Source: an uncultured Muribaculaceae bacterium
GTDB taxonomy: Bacteria; Bacteroidota; Bacteroidia; Bacteroidales; Muribaculaceae
DNA length: 28,413 nucleotides
Reading direction: 5' to 3'
Assembly (NCBI GenBank): GCA_910579105.1
Contig: CAJTRT010000032.1
Coordinates: 1-28,413, forward strand
Shown: in pieces, positions 1 to 8,245 of the stretch
Layout: every line of letters begins with the position of its first letter
How positions within the stretch are numbered: position 1 is the first letter of the stretch
The notes under the pieces: model-generated
Told to the model about the DNA's origin: nothing
Seen by the model: only the letters and a program-made list of their open reading frames with translations
Database searches by the model: none
Position numbers and translations under genes: made by a program

Positions 1-60
<60 letters not shown>

Positions 61-384
61 GTATTTCAGCGTCATCCGGAGCTCTCTCCGTTTGACGAGT
101 GCAAAGGTAGCGACTTTTCGCACAACTGCAAATTTTAAAGAGTTAAAAAAGATTAAGGAGTCATTTCTCAAACCGGCTCAAAACGGAACGCCTCTTAATC
201 CGGGCCAACGAACTGATTAATCAGGACCAACGAACCGGCCTCGGAACCAACCTGCTGCTCGGACAAATCACAAACATACGCTTTCATAATTACTAAATAA
301 TGAGTATATTCGCATTTTCAACCCAATATAAACGCATCCAGACACAAGCCTTATGAAAAAACAATACTTCATCCGCGACTGGAA
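61..384. other. AT-rich intergenic region
   Basis: No convincing coding region is seen between the tRNA gene and the small membrane protein gene. Apart from the tRNA promoter near its left end, the stretch has lower GC than the neighbouring genes and shows no clear repeat. No TAnnTTTG box was found on the plus strand for the downstream gene. Confidence 0.6.
102..132 (-). promoter_or_regulatory. Promoter of the initiator tRNA gene
   Basis: On the minus strand a TTTG (129-132) is followed after 19 nt by TACCTTTG (102-109). This matches the Bacteroidetes primary sigma consensus TTTG-N19..21-TAnnTTTG. It lies about 40 nt upstream of the tRNA 5' end, which leaves a short 5' leader for RNase P processing. 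Confidence 0.75.
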
Positions 385-729
385 ATGTTTTATCAGAGCA
401 ATTTCCTTAACCTGTGCGTTATTGGCATATGTGCGTCCCTGCAACTTGCCTTGTTTTACAACAACCCGATATTGCCATTGGCTTGTGTGGGCATTTTCGG
501 CGTGGCTTTCGCAACCTATTCGCTTTGGTTCTGGTTCTCAAAGCCAGCCATGATAGCCACCGACAAATTCCTGTCGGATATCTCCGGCCTTTACCTTCTA
601 TATTGCCTTATAACCAGTGTGCTCGACAGCCCCGCGCCTTGGTCGTTCTACATATCCGTTACCGCGCCTATCGCGATTCTTCTGATTTTCCTGCTGCGGC
701 TTGACAGAAGGCAGAGATCCGCCGAATAA
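385..729 (+). CDS. Small four-helix membrane protein, unknown function
   Basis: This is a 114-residue protein I do not recognise. Four hydrophobic segments are visible, roughly residues 7-25, 30-51, 62-80 and 88-106, and the tail is basic (RLDRRQRS), suggesting an inner-membrane protein with a cytoplasmic C-terminus. The ATG at 385 is the first start codon in this frame: the frame is open back to a stop at 301 but has no earlier ATG. An ATG at 353 that begins MKKQYF lies in another frame and leads into a low-quality overlapping reading frame, so it was not chosen. The gene stands alone and ends a few bases before a strong hairpin shared with the convergent GH28-GH105 gene. The function cannot be inferred from context. 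Confidence 0.6.
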   Translation: MFYQSNFLNLCVIGICASLQLALFYNNPILPLACVGIFGVAFATYSLWFWFSKPAMIATDKFLSDISGLYLLYCLITSVLDSPAPWSFYISVTAPIAILLIFLLRLDRRQRSAE

Positions 730-737
730 ACGACAAA

Positions 738-772
738 AAGGCGCTGTGTCAAACAACAAGACACAGCGCCTT
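738..772. terminator. Bidirectional rho-independent terminator
   Basis: A 13-bp perfect stem (738-750 pairing with 760-772) encloses a 9-nt A-rich loop. On the plus strand it is followed by CTTTAAAA; on the minus strand the arm end runs into TTTTTG. It sits between convergent genes ending at 729 and 797 and probably stops both. Confidence 0.85.
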
Positions 773-796
773 CTTTAAAATCGTCAGGGGAAATCG

Positions 797-3313
797 TTAT
801 TCCAGTTCTAGCGAAGCGAGGATGAAAGGCCCCACACCCTTGGCGTCGTTGTCGCGGACAGGCTCCGATATGTAGTATTCGAAAGAGCCATCGCGACGCT
901 CGGACGAGCCTCCGCCGAGCCCGGCAACAGCGCAGCATTTCGTCAGAGACACAGTCCCGTCGGGATTGGCGACCACGAAGTTGTCGAGAATACCCTTGTA
1001 GGCTTTCAAGCCGGCGTCGCGGTAGTAAGGCTCGAGCAGGCCGAGACGGGTCGCGCGCAGGAGGTTGTAGCAGAACATTGCCGACGCAGTGGCCTCGAGA
1101 TAGTTCCCCTCGCGGTCAGGCGCGTCAAGCACCTGGTACCAGAGGCCGGTAGGCACATCCTGGTATTTTATCAGCCCGTCAGCAACGCTGTGAAGCAGTT
1201 TCACCAGTTCGGGACGCTTCTTGTGGTTTTCAGGCATCTGTTCGAGCACATCGACCAGCGCCCAGAGGAACCAGCCTTCGGCGCGTCCCCACGCATGGGC
1301 CGACTGCCCGGTCTTCCTGTCCGCCCAGAACATTTTCTTCGACTCGTCCCACGCATGGCGGTAAAGTCCCGTGGCGGGGTCATATGTATGCTTTGCGACA
1401 GTCAGGAACTGCTTAGCGATATCGTCATAGGCTTTCCGTTGTTCCTTTCCTGAAAGATATTCATTGGCATACTGGGTGTAGAACGGGGTGCCCATGAAGA
1501 GACCGTCGAGCCACATCTGCCGCGGATAAATCCTCTTGTGCCAGAAGCCGCCGTCCTTTGTGCGGGGCTGGTCTTTGAACTGCTCGAAGAGACGGTCGGC
1601 GGCCTTCTTGTAGCGGCCTTCGCCGGTCTGTCCGTAGGCTTCAAGCAGGAGCGTGCCGTTCTTTATGTCGTCGAGCTTGAAATCTTCCGGCTTGAACCTG
1701 CGTATCGTCCCGTCGTCCATCACACATGAGTCCATATAGGAAAGAGCGTACGCGTTTATTGAATCAACGCCGTAGCGTTTGGCCACATCGAAAAAAGCGT
1801 CAAGCTCAGTGCCGACAGAATATGACCAGTTGAGGCGCCTTGAATGGTCAACCTGCCAGCTCAACGGGTTGCGGCGCATCTCTGAAACGGCCATTCTCTG
1901 TGACATCGGGAGGCTCTCGATTGTCGGCTTGCCGTTAATCAGCAGGTTTTCAAGCCGTATGTCGGCTGTTTTGCCGTTGATGGAGTTGGCGCCGGTCGTA
2001 ACCCCGTCGAAACGGCAGTTCTTGACCTCAATGTTGTAGACATTACAAATGTCTTCAAACGCGTCGATCTTTACGCCGTACTTGCTCTTCTTGCAATTGA
2101 CATTTTCGAGGAACACGTTGCGGACCGTCGGGGCGAAGTCGCGGCGGCACGCCTCCTTTGACTCGTACACGAGGTTGATTTTCAACACAGCCTCGCGGCA
2201 CTGCCCCACTTCTACGTTGCGGACGAAGACGTTCTCGATTATGCCTCCGCGGCAAGAGTTGGTCTTGATTCGTATCACGCGGTCGAGGTCGGGAGAATCC
2301 ATAACGCAATTCTCCACGAAAAGGTTTCGATAGCCACCCGAGATTTCGCTGCCTATCACCACACCGCCGTGGCCGTTCTTCATCCGGCAGTTACGCACGA
2401 TTATGTTCTGCGAGGGGATGTTCCATGTGCGCCCGTCGCGGTTACGCCCGCTCTTGATGGCGATGCAGTCGTCGCCGGTGTCGAAGTAACAGTTCTCTAT
2501 AAGTACGTTGTTGCACGACTCCGGATCACACCCGTCTCCGTTGGGGCCGTTGTTCTGTATATGCACGCCTCTGACGGTCAGATTGTCGCAAAGCAGCGGA
2601 TGAATAACCCAGAAGGGGGATCGCAGAAGCGTGACATCCTCGATCAGGACGTTCTTACATTTAACGGGATTCACAAGCTGCGGACGCATGCCGTAGCCGT
2701 CGCCCATCCGGCGCTGGTCCGCCGGGACGCCGGCCTCGTTCCATTCCATCAGCTTAGGGCGCCCTATGCGCTGCGACACAATGCCTTCTTCCCAGCCGAA
2801 CTTCTTGGCGCCGCACATTCGCCACCAGTTCTCGTTCCTGGCGCCACCGTCGATGGTGCCTTTGCCGGAGATGGCTATGTTTTCCTGCCCGTAGGCATAA
2901 ATCATCGGCTGATAGTTCCAGCAATCCATACCCTCCCAGCGCGTCAGCACGAGCGGGTATTCTTTCAGATCATCAGTAAACAGAAGCGTGGCGCCTTCGG
3001 CCAGATGGAGGTCTACATTGCTTTTAAGCGTTATAGGACCGGTGAGCCAGGTTCCCTCGGGAATCACCACGCGGCCGCCCCCTTCCGATGAGCAGCGGTC
3101 TATCACGCTGTTTATTAGGTCTGTGTAAAGATAGCCCTCTTTCTTTGAAGGTTTGCCGAAGTCAAACAGCTTGTACTCTTTGTCTCGGAATACCGGCGCT
3201 TTCACAGCCGCCTCGATCTGGGGGTAGATAGTTGTCCAGGCCGTCGCCGGATCCTGCGCGGCGGCAGTGAGAGCCCATAGGAGGGCTGACGCCGCGATTA
3301 AAAGTTTACGCAT
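797..3313 (-). CDS. Secreted GH28-GH105 fusion: pectin backbone hydrolase plus unsaturated uronyl hydrolase
   Basis: This 838-residue protein joins two glycoside hydrolases. A signal peptide (MRKLLIAASALLWALTAAAQ) precedes a GH28 parallel beta-helix of about residues 40-460. Its family signatures are intact: NGDGCD with D260 and D263, DTGDD with D281 and D282, GHG with H315, and RIK at 348-350. From about residue 470 to the end is a GH105-type (alpha/alpha)6 barrel with MWLDGLFMGTPF (D603, the likely catalytic acid/base) and GRAEGW at 676-681. GH28 members cleave polygalacturonan or rhamnogalacturonan; GH105 removes the unsaturated uronate left by pectate or rhamnogalacturonan lyases. Having both in one chain suggests coupled processing in the periplasm. 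It is divergent from the rhamnose operon, so a link to rhamnogalacturonan is inferred. The start is chosen because it gives a clean signal peptide. Confidence 0.93.
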   Translation of the reverse strand: MRKLLIAASALLWALTAAAQDPATAWTTIYPQIEAAVKAPVFRDKEYKLFDFGKPSKKEGYLYTDLINSVIDRCSSEGGGRVVIPEGTWLTGPITLKSNVDLHLAEGATLLFTDDLKEYPLVLTRWEGMDCWNYQPMIYAYGQENIAISGKGTIDGGARNENWWRMCGAKKFGWEEGIVSQRIGRPKLMEWNEAGVPADQRRMGDGYGMRPQLVNPVKCKNVLIEDVTLLRSPFWVIHPLLCDNLTVRGVHIQNNGPNGDGCDPESCNNVLIENCYFDTGDDCIAIKSGRNRDGRTWNIPSQNIIVRNCRMKNGHGGVVIGSEISGGYRNLFVENCVMDSPDLDRVIRIKTNSCRGGIIENVFVRNVEVGQCREAVLKINLVYESKEACRRDFAPTVRNVFLENVNCKKSKYGVKIDAFEDICNVYNIEVKNCRFDGVTTGANSINGKTADIRLENLLINGKPTIESLPMSQRMAVSEMRRNPLSWQVDHSRRLNWSYSVGTELDAFFDVAKRYGVDSINAYALSYMDSCVMDDGTIRRFKPEDFKLDDIKNGTLLLEAYGQTGEGRYKKAADRLFEQFKDQPRTKDGGFWHKRIYPRQMWLDGLFMGTPFYTQYANEYLSGKEQRKAYDDIAKQFLTVAKHTYDPATGLYRHAWDESKKMFWADRKTGQSAHAWGRAEGWFLWALVDVLEQMPENHKKRPELVKLLHSVADGLIKYQDVPTGLWYQVLDAPDREGNYLEATASAMFCYNLLRATRLGLLEPYYRDAGLKAYKGILDNFVVANPDGTVSLTKCCAVAGLGGGSSERRDGSFEYYISEPVRDNDAKGVGPFILASLELE

Positions 3314-3419
3314 AGGTAAGTTCAGGTGTCAGATTAGGTTGGTTGAGTAAATGTACCCGCGAAGATACGAAAAGTATGGTTAAAAAACAGCCACCCGTCC
3401 CACTGGCGCGAATGAAAAG

Positions 3420-3451
3420 TTTGCTATTGCCGATAATAATGCCTAATTTTG
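3420..3451 (+). promoter_or_regulatory. Promoter of the rhaBATD operon
   Basis: TTTG (3420-3423) is followed by 20 nt and TAATTTTG (3444-3451), an excellent match to the Bacteroidetes promoter consensus. It lies about 40 nt upstream of the rhaB start codon. The preceding ~100 nt separate it from the divergent GH28-GH105 gene and could hold a shared operator; a weak ATAC-N5-GTAT inverted repeat is visible at 3365-3377. Confidence 0.78.
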
Positions 3452-3492
3452 CATCATAACACGACATTGAAACCCTGACCATCATCTGATCC

Positions 3493-4974
3493 ATGACTTA
3501 TCCTGCTTATTTTGTCGCCTTCGACCTGGGCGCGACAAGCGGCCGCACGATATTGGCGGCCTTACATTCCGACGGGAAACTGACAACCGAGGAAATAAAC
3601 CGATTCCCCAACGCCATAATAAATGTCAACGGAGCGTCTCACTGGAACATATACTCTCTTTTCGAACATATAAAGGACGGACTGCGGAAAGTCGCGCGAC
3701 GAGGCATCAAGCCTGTTTCTGTCGCCGTGGACACCTGGGGTGTGGACATCGCCTGCTTAGCTGACGACGGCACACTCATAGGGCTCCCGGTAGCCTACCG
3801 CGACAAGCGTTTCTGCGACAAGAACACAGAATCATTCTTCGCCGACGCGATGAGCGCGGACAAGCTGTACTCTGTCACCGGCATCCAGGTAATCAACTTC
3901 AACACCGTATTCCAGCTGCATGCCCTTAGAGGCACCTCGGCACTCAGAGCCGCCTCACGCATAGGCTTCGTGCCCGACATCATCTCATACCTCCTGACAG
4001 GCAAACTCGTCACGGAGTACACCATCGCTTCCACCGGCGCTATCGTAAACGCCGCCACGCGCCAGCTCGCGCCCGAAATCATAGAAGCCGCGGGCGCCGA
4101 TCCCGCCAAATTCGGTCCGATGGTCATGCCCGGCACAGAAATAGGCACACTTCGCCCCGAAGTCTGCGATGCCACGGGCATAGACCCGGTGCCGGTAGTC
4201 GCGGTCGGAGGTCACGACACGGCATCGGCTGTCGCCGCCATCCCCGCGCAAGGCAAAGAATGGGCATACCTGAGCAGCGGCACCTGGTCGCTGATGGGAA
4301 TAGAAAGCGCCGAACCTGTAATAACCCGGGAATCCGCAGAATACAATATCACTAACGAGGGGGGCATAGAGGGTACCATCCGAGTGCTGAAAAACATCAC
4401 CGGCATGTGGATCCTCGAAGAGTGCCTGAAAAGCTGGAAACGGCAGGGCACGGAATACACCTATCCCGAACTCGTCGCCATGGCGGCTGCATCGGAGCCG
4501 TTCAAGTGCTTCATAGACCCCGACAATCCCAGGTTCACCGCGCCGTCCGACATGCCCGCGGCGATTCTCGACTTCTGCGCCGCCACGGGGCAGCCTGCGC
4601 CCGAAAGCCACGCCGAGATGGTACGCTGCATATTCGAGAGCCTGGCACTGAAATACCGTGCGGTACTCGACATGTTCCGCAAAGTCGCCGAGAGCCCCAT
4701 AAAGCAACTCCACGTTATCGGCGGAGGATCGCGCAACGCGCTCCTCAACCAGTTTACCGCTTCCGCCATCAACCTGCCGGTAGTAGCCGGCCCCGTTGAG
4801 TGCACCGCGTTGGGCAACATACTGGTGCAGGCACGCGCCGCCGGATACGTCGATTCGCTCGACGCTCTCCGCGCGATAGTTGCCAAAAACGTGGAAACCA
4901 CACGCTACGAACCCGTCGACCCACAACTCTGGGAGGAGCCGGCACGCAGGTTCAGCGCCTTGAAACCCGAATAA
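3493..4974 (+). CDS. rhaB: L-rhamnulokinase
   Basis: FGGY-family sugar kinase of 493 residues, close to the usual RhaB length. It phosphorylates L-rhamnulose to L-rhamnulose 1-phosphate with ATP in the cytoplasm. The N-terminal ATPase phosphate-1 motif DLGATSGR is at residues 11-18, the catalytic aspartate is likely D242 in GGHDTASAV, and the C-terminal adenosine motif GGGSRNALLNQFTA is present. It is the first gene of a tight operon with rhaA 36 nt downstream, then rhaT and rhaD, which fixes the substrate as rhamnulose rather than xylulose or fuculose. Kinase-first order resembles the rhaK-rhaI-rhaP-rhaA order described in Bacteroides. No Shine-Dalgarno is seen, as is usual in this phylum. 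Confidence 0.96.
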   Translation: MTYPAYFVAFDLGATSGRTILAALHSDGKLTTEEINRFPNAIINVNGASHWNIYSLFEHIKDGLRKVARRGIKPVSVAVDTWGVDIACLADDGTLIGLPVAYRDKRFCDKNTESFFADAMSADKLYSVTGIQVINFNTVFQLHALRGTSALRAASRIGFVPDIISYLLTGKLVTEYTIASTGAIVNAATRQLAPEIIEAAGADPAKFGPMVMPGTEIGTLRPEVCDATGIDPVPVVAVGGHDTASAVAAIPAQGKEWAYLSSGTWSLMGIESAEPVITRESAEYNITNEGGIEGTIRVLKNITGMWILEECLKSWKRQGTEYTYPELVAMAAASEPFKCFIDPDNPRFTAPSDMPAAILDFCAATGQPAPESHAEMVRCIFESLALKYRAVLDMFRKVAESPIKQLHVIGGGSRNALLNQFTASAINLPVVAGPVECTALGNILVQARAAGYVDSLDALRAIVAKNVETTRYEPVDPQLWEEPARRFSALKPE

Positions 4975-5010
4975 TCCTGAAACAAACATCCTAATACCTA
5001 TTTTTCAACT

Positions 5011-6264
5011 ATGACTAAGGAATCTATTGCCAAGGCTTACGAGATAGCCAAAGAACGCTACGCCGCGATCGGCGTTGATACCGACAAGGTGCTGAAACAG
5101 ATGCAGGACTTCCACCTGAGCATGCATTGCTGGCAGGCCGACGACGTCGCCGGCTTCGAGAACCAGGGCGGCTCGCTGACGGGGGGCATCCAGGTCAACG
5201 GCAACTATCCCGGCAAAGCCCGGAACATCGACGAGCTGCGCGCCGACGTGCTCTATGCCATGAGCCTCATACCAGGCAAGCACCGCCTCAACCTCCACGA
5301 GATCTACGGCGACTTCGGCGACAAGTTCGTTGACCGCGACCAGTGCTCCGTGGAGCACTTCCAGAGCTGGATCGACTGGGGCCTGGCAAACGGCGTCAAG
5401 CTCGACTTCAACTCCACCTCCTTCTCGCACCCGAAGAGCGGCGACCTCAGCCTCTCGAACCCTGACAAGGGAATCCGCGACTTCTGGATCGAGCACAGCA
5501 AGCGCTGCCGCGCCATCTCCGACGCTATCGGCCAGGCACAACAGGACCCCTGCATAATGAACACCTGGGTGCATGACGGATCCAAGGACATCACCGTGAA
5601 CCGCCTCATGTACCGCGAGCTCCTCAAAGACTCCCTTGACCAGATATTCGAGCACAAGTACGACTGGATGAAGGACTGCGTGGAATCGAAGGTGTTCGGC
5701 ATCGGACTCGAGAGCTATACCGTGGGCTCCAACGATTTCTACACCGCCTACGCCGCCAAGAACGACATGATGATAACCCTGGATACCGGCCACTTCCACC
5801 CGACCGAGAGCGTGGCCGACAAGGTGTCGGCGATGCTCCTGTTCGTGCCCGAGCTGATGCTCCATGTCAGCCGTCCGATACGCTGGGACTCCGACCACGT
5901 CACAATCATGGACGACCCCACGATGGACCTGTTCAGCGAAATCGTGCGCGCCGGCGCTCTGAACCGCGTACACTACGGTCTCGACTACTTCGACGGCACT
6001 CTCAACCGCATCGGCGCATATGTGATCGGTTCGCGCGCGGCGCAGAAGTGCATGCTCCGCGCCCTGCTCGAGCCCACCGCCACACTGCGCGAATACGAGC
6101 TGGCCGACAAGAAGTTCCAGCGCCTGGCCCTGCTCGAAGAGTGCAAGAACCTCCCCTGGAACGCCGTTTACGACATGTTCTGCCAGATGAACGATGTTCC
6201 CGTAGGCGAATCCTTCATCGCCGAGGTCGAGAAGTACGAGCGCGACGTGACTTCCAAGCGCTAA
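5011..6264 (+). CDS. rhaA: L-rhamnose isomerase
   Basis: 417-residue RhaA-family enzyme converting L-rhamnose to L-rhamnulose, a metal-dependent TIM-barrel isomerase. The N-terminal FHLSMHCWQADDVAGFE and following GNYPGKARN stretches are characteristic of the family. Candidate metal ligands lie in GLESY (E234), LDTGHFHP (D258) and LHVSRP (H285), followed by WDSDH. Length agrees with the roughly 420 residues of enterobacterial RhaA. It sits between rhaB and rhaT with 36- and 34-nt gaps, so it is almost certainly co-transcribed. The start ATG follows an AT-rich leader without a Shine-Dalgarno, the common pattern here. Confidence 0.97.
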   Translation: MTKESIAKAYEIAKERYAAIGVDTDKVLKQMQDFHLSMHCWQADDVAGFENQGGSLTGGIQVNGNYPGKARNIDELRADVLYAMSLIPGKHRLNLHEIYGDFGDKFVDRDQCSVEHFQSWIDWGLANGVKLDFNSTSFSHPKSGDLSLSNPDKGIRDFWIEHSKRCRAISDAIGQAQQDPCIMNTWVHDGSKDITVNRLMYRELLKDSLDQIFEHKYDWMKDCVESKVFGIGLESYTVGSNDFYTAYAAKNDMMITLDTGHFHPTESVADKVSAMLLFVPELMLHVSRPIRWDSDHVTIMDDPTMDLFSEIVRAGALNRVHYGLDYFDGTLNRIGAYVIGSRAAQKCMLRALLEPTATLREYELADKKFQRLALLEECKNLPWNAVYDMFCQMNDVPVGESFIAEVEKYERDVTSKR

Positions 6265-6298
6265 CCAGCCCTGATCTGACGAACCATAAAAAGCACTG

Positions 6299-7333
6299 AT
6301 GGAAATTCTCATTGGTCTTCTTATCATAGCCGTCGGCGCGTTCTGCCAGTCCAGCTGCTACGTTCCCATCAACAAAATCAAAGATTGGAGCTGGGAGTCT
6401 TACTGGATTGTGCAGGGCGTGTTCGCCTGGCTGGTATTCCCGCTGCTCGGAGCGCTTCTCGCCGTTCCCGAAGGACATTCCCTCGGCGAGCTGTTCGCCG
6501 CGAGCGATCCGTTCAACGTGTGGATGACGATTCTTTTCGGCGCCCTGTGGGGCGTGGGGGGCCTGACGTTCGGACTCTCGATGCGCTATCTCGGCGTGGC
6601 CCTGGGGCAGTCTATCGCCCTGGGCACCTGCGCCGGTCTCGGCACCATCATGGGCCCCGTGCTGCTCAACATCTTCTTCCCCGAACTTGACGCGCTATCC
6701 TCGCTGACATTCTCCGTGATTCTCGGTGTGGTAGTGACCCTCGTCGGCATCGCGATCATCGGCATTGCCGGATCGATGAAGTCGGCGTCGCTGAGCGAGG
6801 AGGAGAAACGGGCCGCCGTAAAGGACTTCAACTTCCCGAAAGGACTCGCGATCGCCCTCCTCGCGGGATTCATGAGCGGATGCTTCAACGTGGGTCTGAC
6901 GTTCGGAGCCGACATAAACTTCGGCTCCCTGACCCCCGACATGTACAAAACCCTCCCGGCCACGCTCCTGGTGACACTCGGCGGCTTCGCCACCAACGCC
7001 GTGTACTGTTTCTACCAGAACAGCCGGAACCACACCTGGGGCGACTATGGCAAGGGTGCCGTCTGGGGCAACAACCTGTTGTTCTGCGCCCTGGCGGGAG
7101 CGCTATGGTACAGCCAGTTCTTCGGGCTGAGCCTCGGCAAGGGATTCCTTACCTCGTCGGAAACGCTGATGACACTCTCGTTCTGCATCCTCATGGCTCT
7201 CAACGTCGTGTTCTCGAACGTATGGGGCATAATACTGCACGAATGGAAGGGGTGCTCGCGCAAGACGATAGGCGTGCTCATAGCAGGCATAGTCGTCCTC
7301 GTGATCTCCTGCTTCCTACCCCAACTTGTTTAA
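6299..7333 (+). CDS. rhaT: L-rhamnose/proton symporter
   Basis: 344-residue polytopic membrane protein of the RhaT family, part of the drug/metabolite transporter superfamily; RhaT imports L-rhamnose with protons across the inner membrane. About ten hydrophobic segments are visible, beginning at the N-terminus (LIGLLIIAVGAFCQSSCYVP). The family-typical FGALWGVGGLTFGLSMRYLG and GTCAGLGTIMGP stretches are present. It lies inside the rhamnose operon, 34 nt after rhaA and 28 nt before rhaD, which supports the substrate. It would take up rhamnose released in the periplasm by the GH106 enzyme encoded farther right. Confidence 0.95.
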   Translation: MEILIGLLIIAVGAFCQSSCYVPINKIKDWSWESYWIVQGVFAWLVFPLLGALLAVPEGHSLGELFAASDPFNVWMTILFGALWGVGGLTFGLSMRYLGVALGQSIALGTCAGLGTIMGPVLLNIFFPELDALSSLTFSVILGVVVTLVGIAIIGIAGSMKSASLSEEEKRAAVKDFNFPKGLAIALLAGFMSGCFNVGLTFGADINFGSLTPDMYKTLPATLLVTLGGFATNAVYCFYQNSRNHTWGDYGKGAVWGNNLLFCALAGALWYSQFFGLSLGKGFLTSSETLMTLSFCILMALNVVFSNVWGIILHEWKGCSRKTIGVLIAGIVVLVISCFLPQLV

Positions 7334-7361
7334 TAACGAAACAATCAAATCTGAATAACAT

Positions 7362-8171
7362 ATGTCGATTCTTGACAACCGCCCCGGACTCGCCAAACAG
7401 GTTGGCGACGTGGCCGAGGTAGCAGGCTACCTCTGGCAGAAAGGGTGGGCCGAACGCAACGGCGGCAACATCACCGTGAATATCACCGAGCATGTCGACG
7501 ATGCGATCAAGGCTATGCCCGCGATCGCGCCCAAGACACCGATAGGCCTCACACTGCCCAACCTGAAAGGTTGCTATTTCTATTGCAAGGGCACCAACCG
7601 CCGTATGCGCGACCTCGCCCGCTGGCCCATGCAGAACGGCTCCGTGATCCGCATCTGCGACGACTGCGCCCACTACGAGATCATAGCCGACGAACCCGTG
7701 AAACCCACCTCGGAGCTTCCCTCGCACCTGGCGGTCCACAACTACCTCATCGGCAAAGGCTCGACCTACAAGGCATCGGTCCACACCCACCCCATCGAAC
7801 TGGTGGCGATGAGCCACAACCCCGAGTTCCTGAAAAAGGACGTGCTTTCCAACATCCTGTGGAGTATGATTCCAGAGACAAAGGCGTTCTGCCCACGCGG
7901 CCTCGGCATCGTGCCTTACATGCTTCCATCCTCCAACGAGCTGGCCGAAGCCACAATCAAAGCCATCGACGACGACTACGACGTTGTCATGTGGGAGAAG
8001 CACGGCGTTTTCTCCGTGGCCGACGACGTGCTTGAAGCCTTCGATATGATCGACGTCCTGACAAAGAGCGCCGACATCTATATGGACGCCCGCGCCATGG
8101 GCTTCATCCCCGACGGTATGTCGGAAACCCAGATGAAGGAGATGACCGCGGCCTTCAACCTGCCCAAATAA
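7362..8171 (+). CDS. rhaD: L-rhamnulose-1-phosphate aldolase
   Basis: 269-residue class II (zinc) aldolase of the RhaD/FucA family. It cleaves L-rhamnulose 1-phosphate to dihydroxyacetone phosphate and L-lactaldehyde. Zinc ligands are visible as HTH (H141 and H143) and KHGVFS (H214), and the likely catalytic glutamate is E118 in SELPSH. H141 and H143 fall at the same numbers as the zinc histidines of the E. coli enzyme. The N-terminal WAERNGGNITVNI motif is the phosphate-binding region of this family. It is the last gene of the operon; transcription probably ends at the palindrome 18 nt after the stop. No lactaldehyde reductase or dehydrogenase follows. Confidence 0.96.
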   Translation: MSILDNRPGLAKQVGDVAEVAGYLWQKGWAERNGGNITVNITEHVDDAIKAMPAIAPKTPIGLTLPNLKGCYFYCKGTNRRMRDLARWPMQNGSVIRICDDCAHYEIIADEPVKPTSELPSHLAVHNYLIGKGSTYKASVHTHPIELVAMSHNPEFLKKDVLSNILWSMIPETKAFCPRGLGIVPYMLPSSNELAEATIKAIDDDYDVVMWEKHGVFSVADDVLEAFDMIDVLTKSADIYMDARAMGFIPDGMSETQMKEMTAAFNLPK

Positions 8172-8188
8172 CAATAGACACAGTTCCA

Positions 8189-8240
8189 AATAACGCAGAC
8201 AGGCGCGCCTCCGATCGGAGGCGCGCCTGTCTGCGTTATT
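8189..8240. terminator. 52-nt perfect palindrome, bidirectional terminator
   Basis: Positions 8189-8240 are self-complementary over their full length, 26 bp on each side of a centre between 8214 and 8215. As RNA this makes a GC-rich stem of about 24 bp with a GATC loop. It lies exactly between the stop codons of convergent rhaD (8171) and the secreted protein gene (8246). The flanking U-tract is short, so termination efficiency is inferred from stem strength. Confidence 0.8.
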
Positions 8241-8245
8241 CATAG

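Noticed and set aside
353..553. Frame starting MKKQYF upstream of the small membrane protein
   Set aside because: It lies in a different frame, overlaps the better four-helix ORF, and turns into a low-quality Cys/Trp/Ser-rich sequence. A frameshifted single gene was considered, but the 385 frame is complete by itself.
2369..3091. 240-residue plus-strand ORF inside the GH28 module
   Set aside because: It is fully antisense to a region with intact GH28 catalytic motifs; a high-GC shadow frame.
5005..6327. 440-residue minus-strand ORF opposite rhaA
   Set aside because: The product is V/H/E-rich without domain logic and mirrors rhaA codon for codon; antisense shadow.
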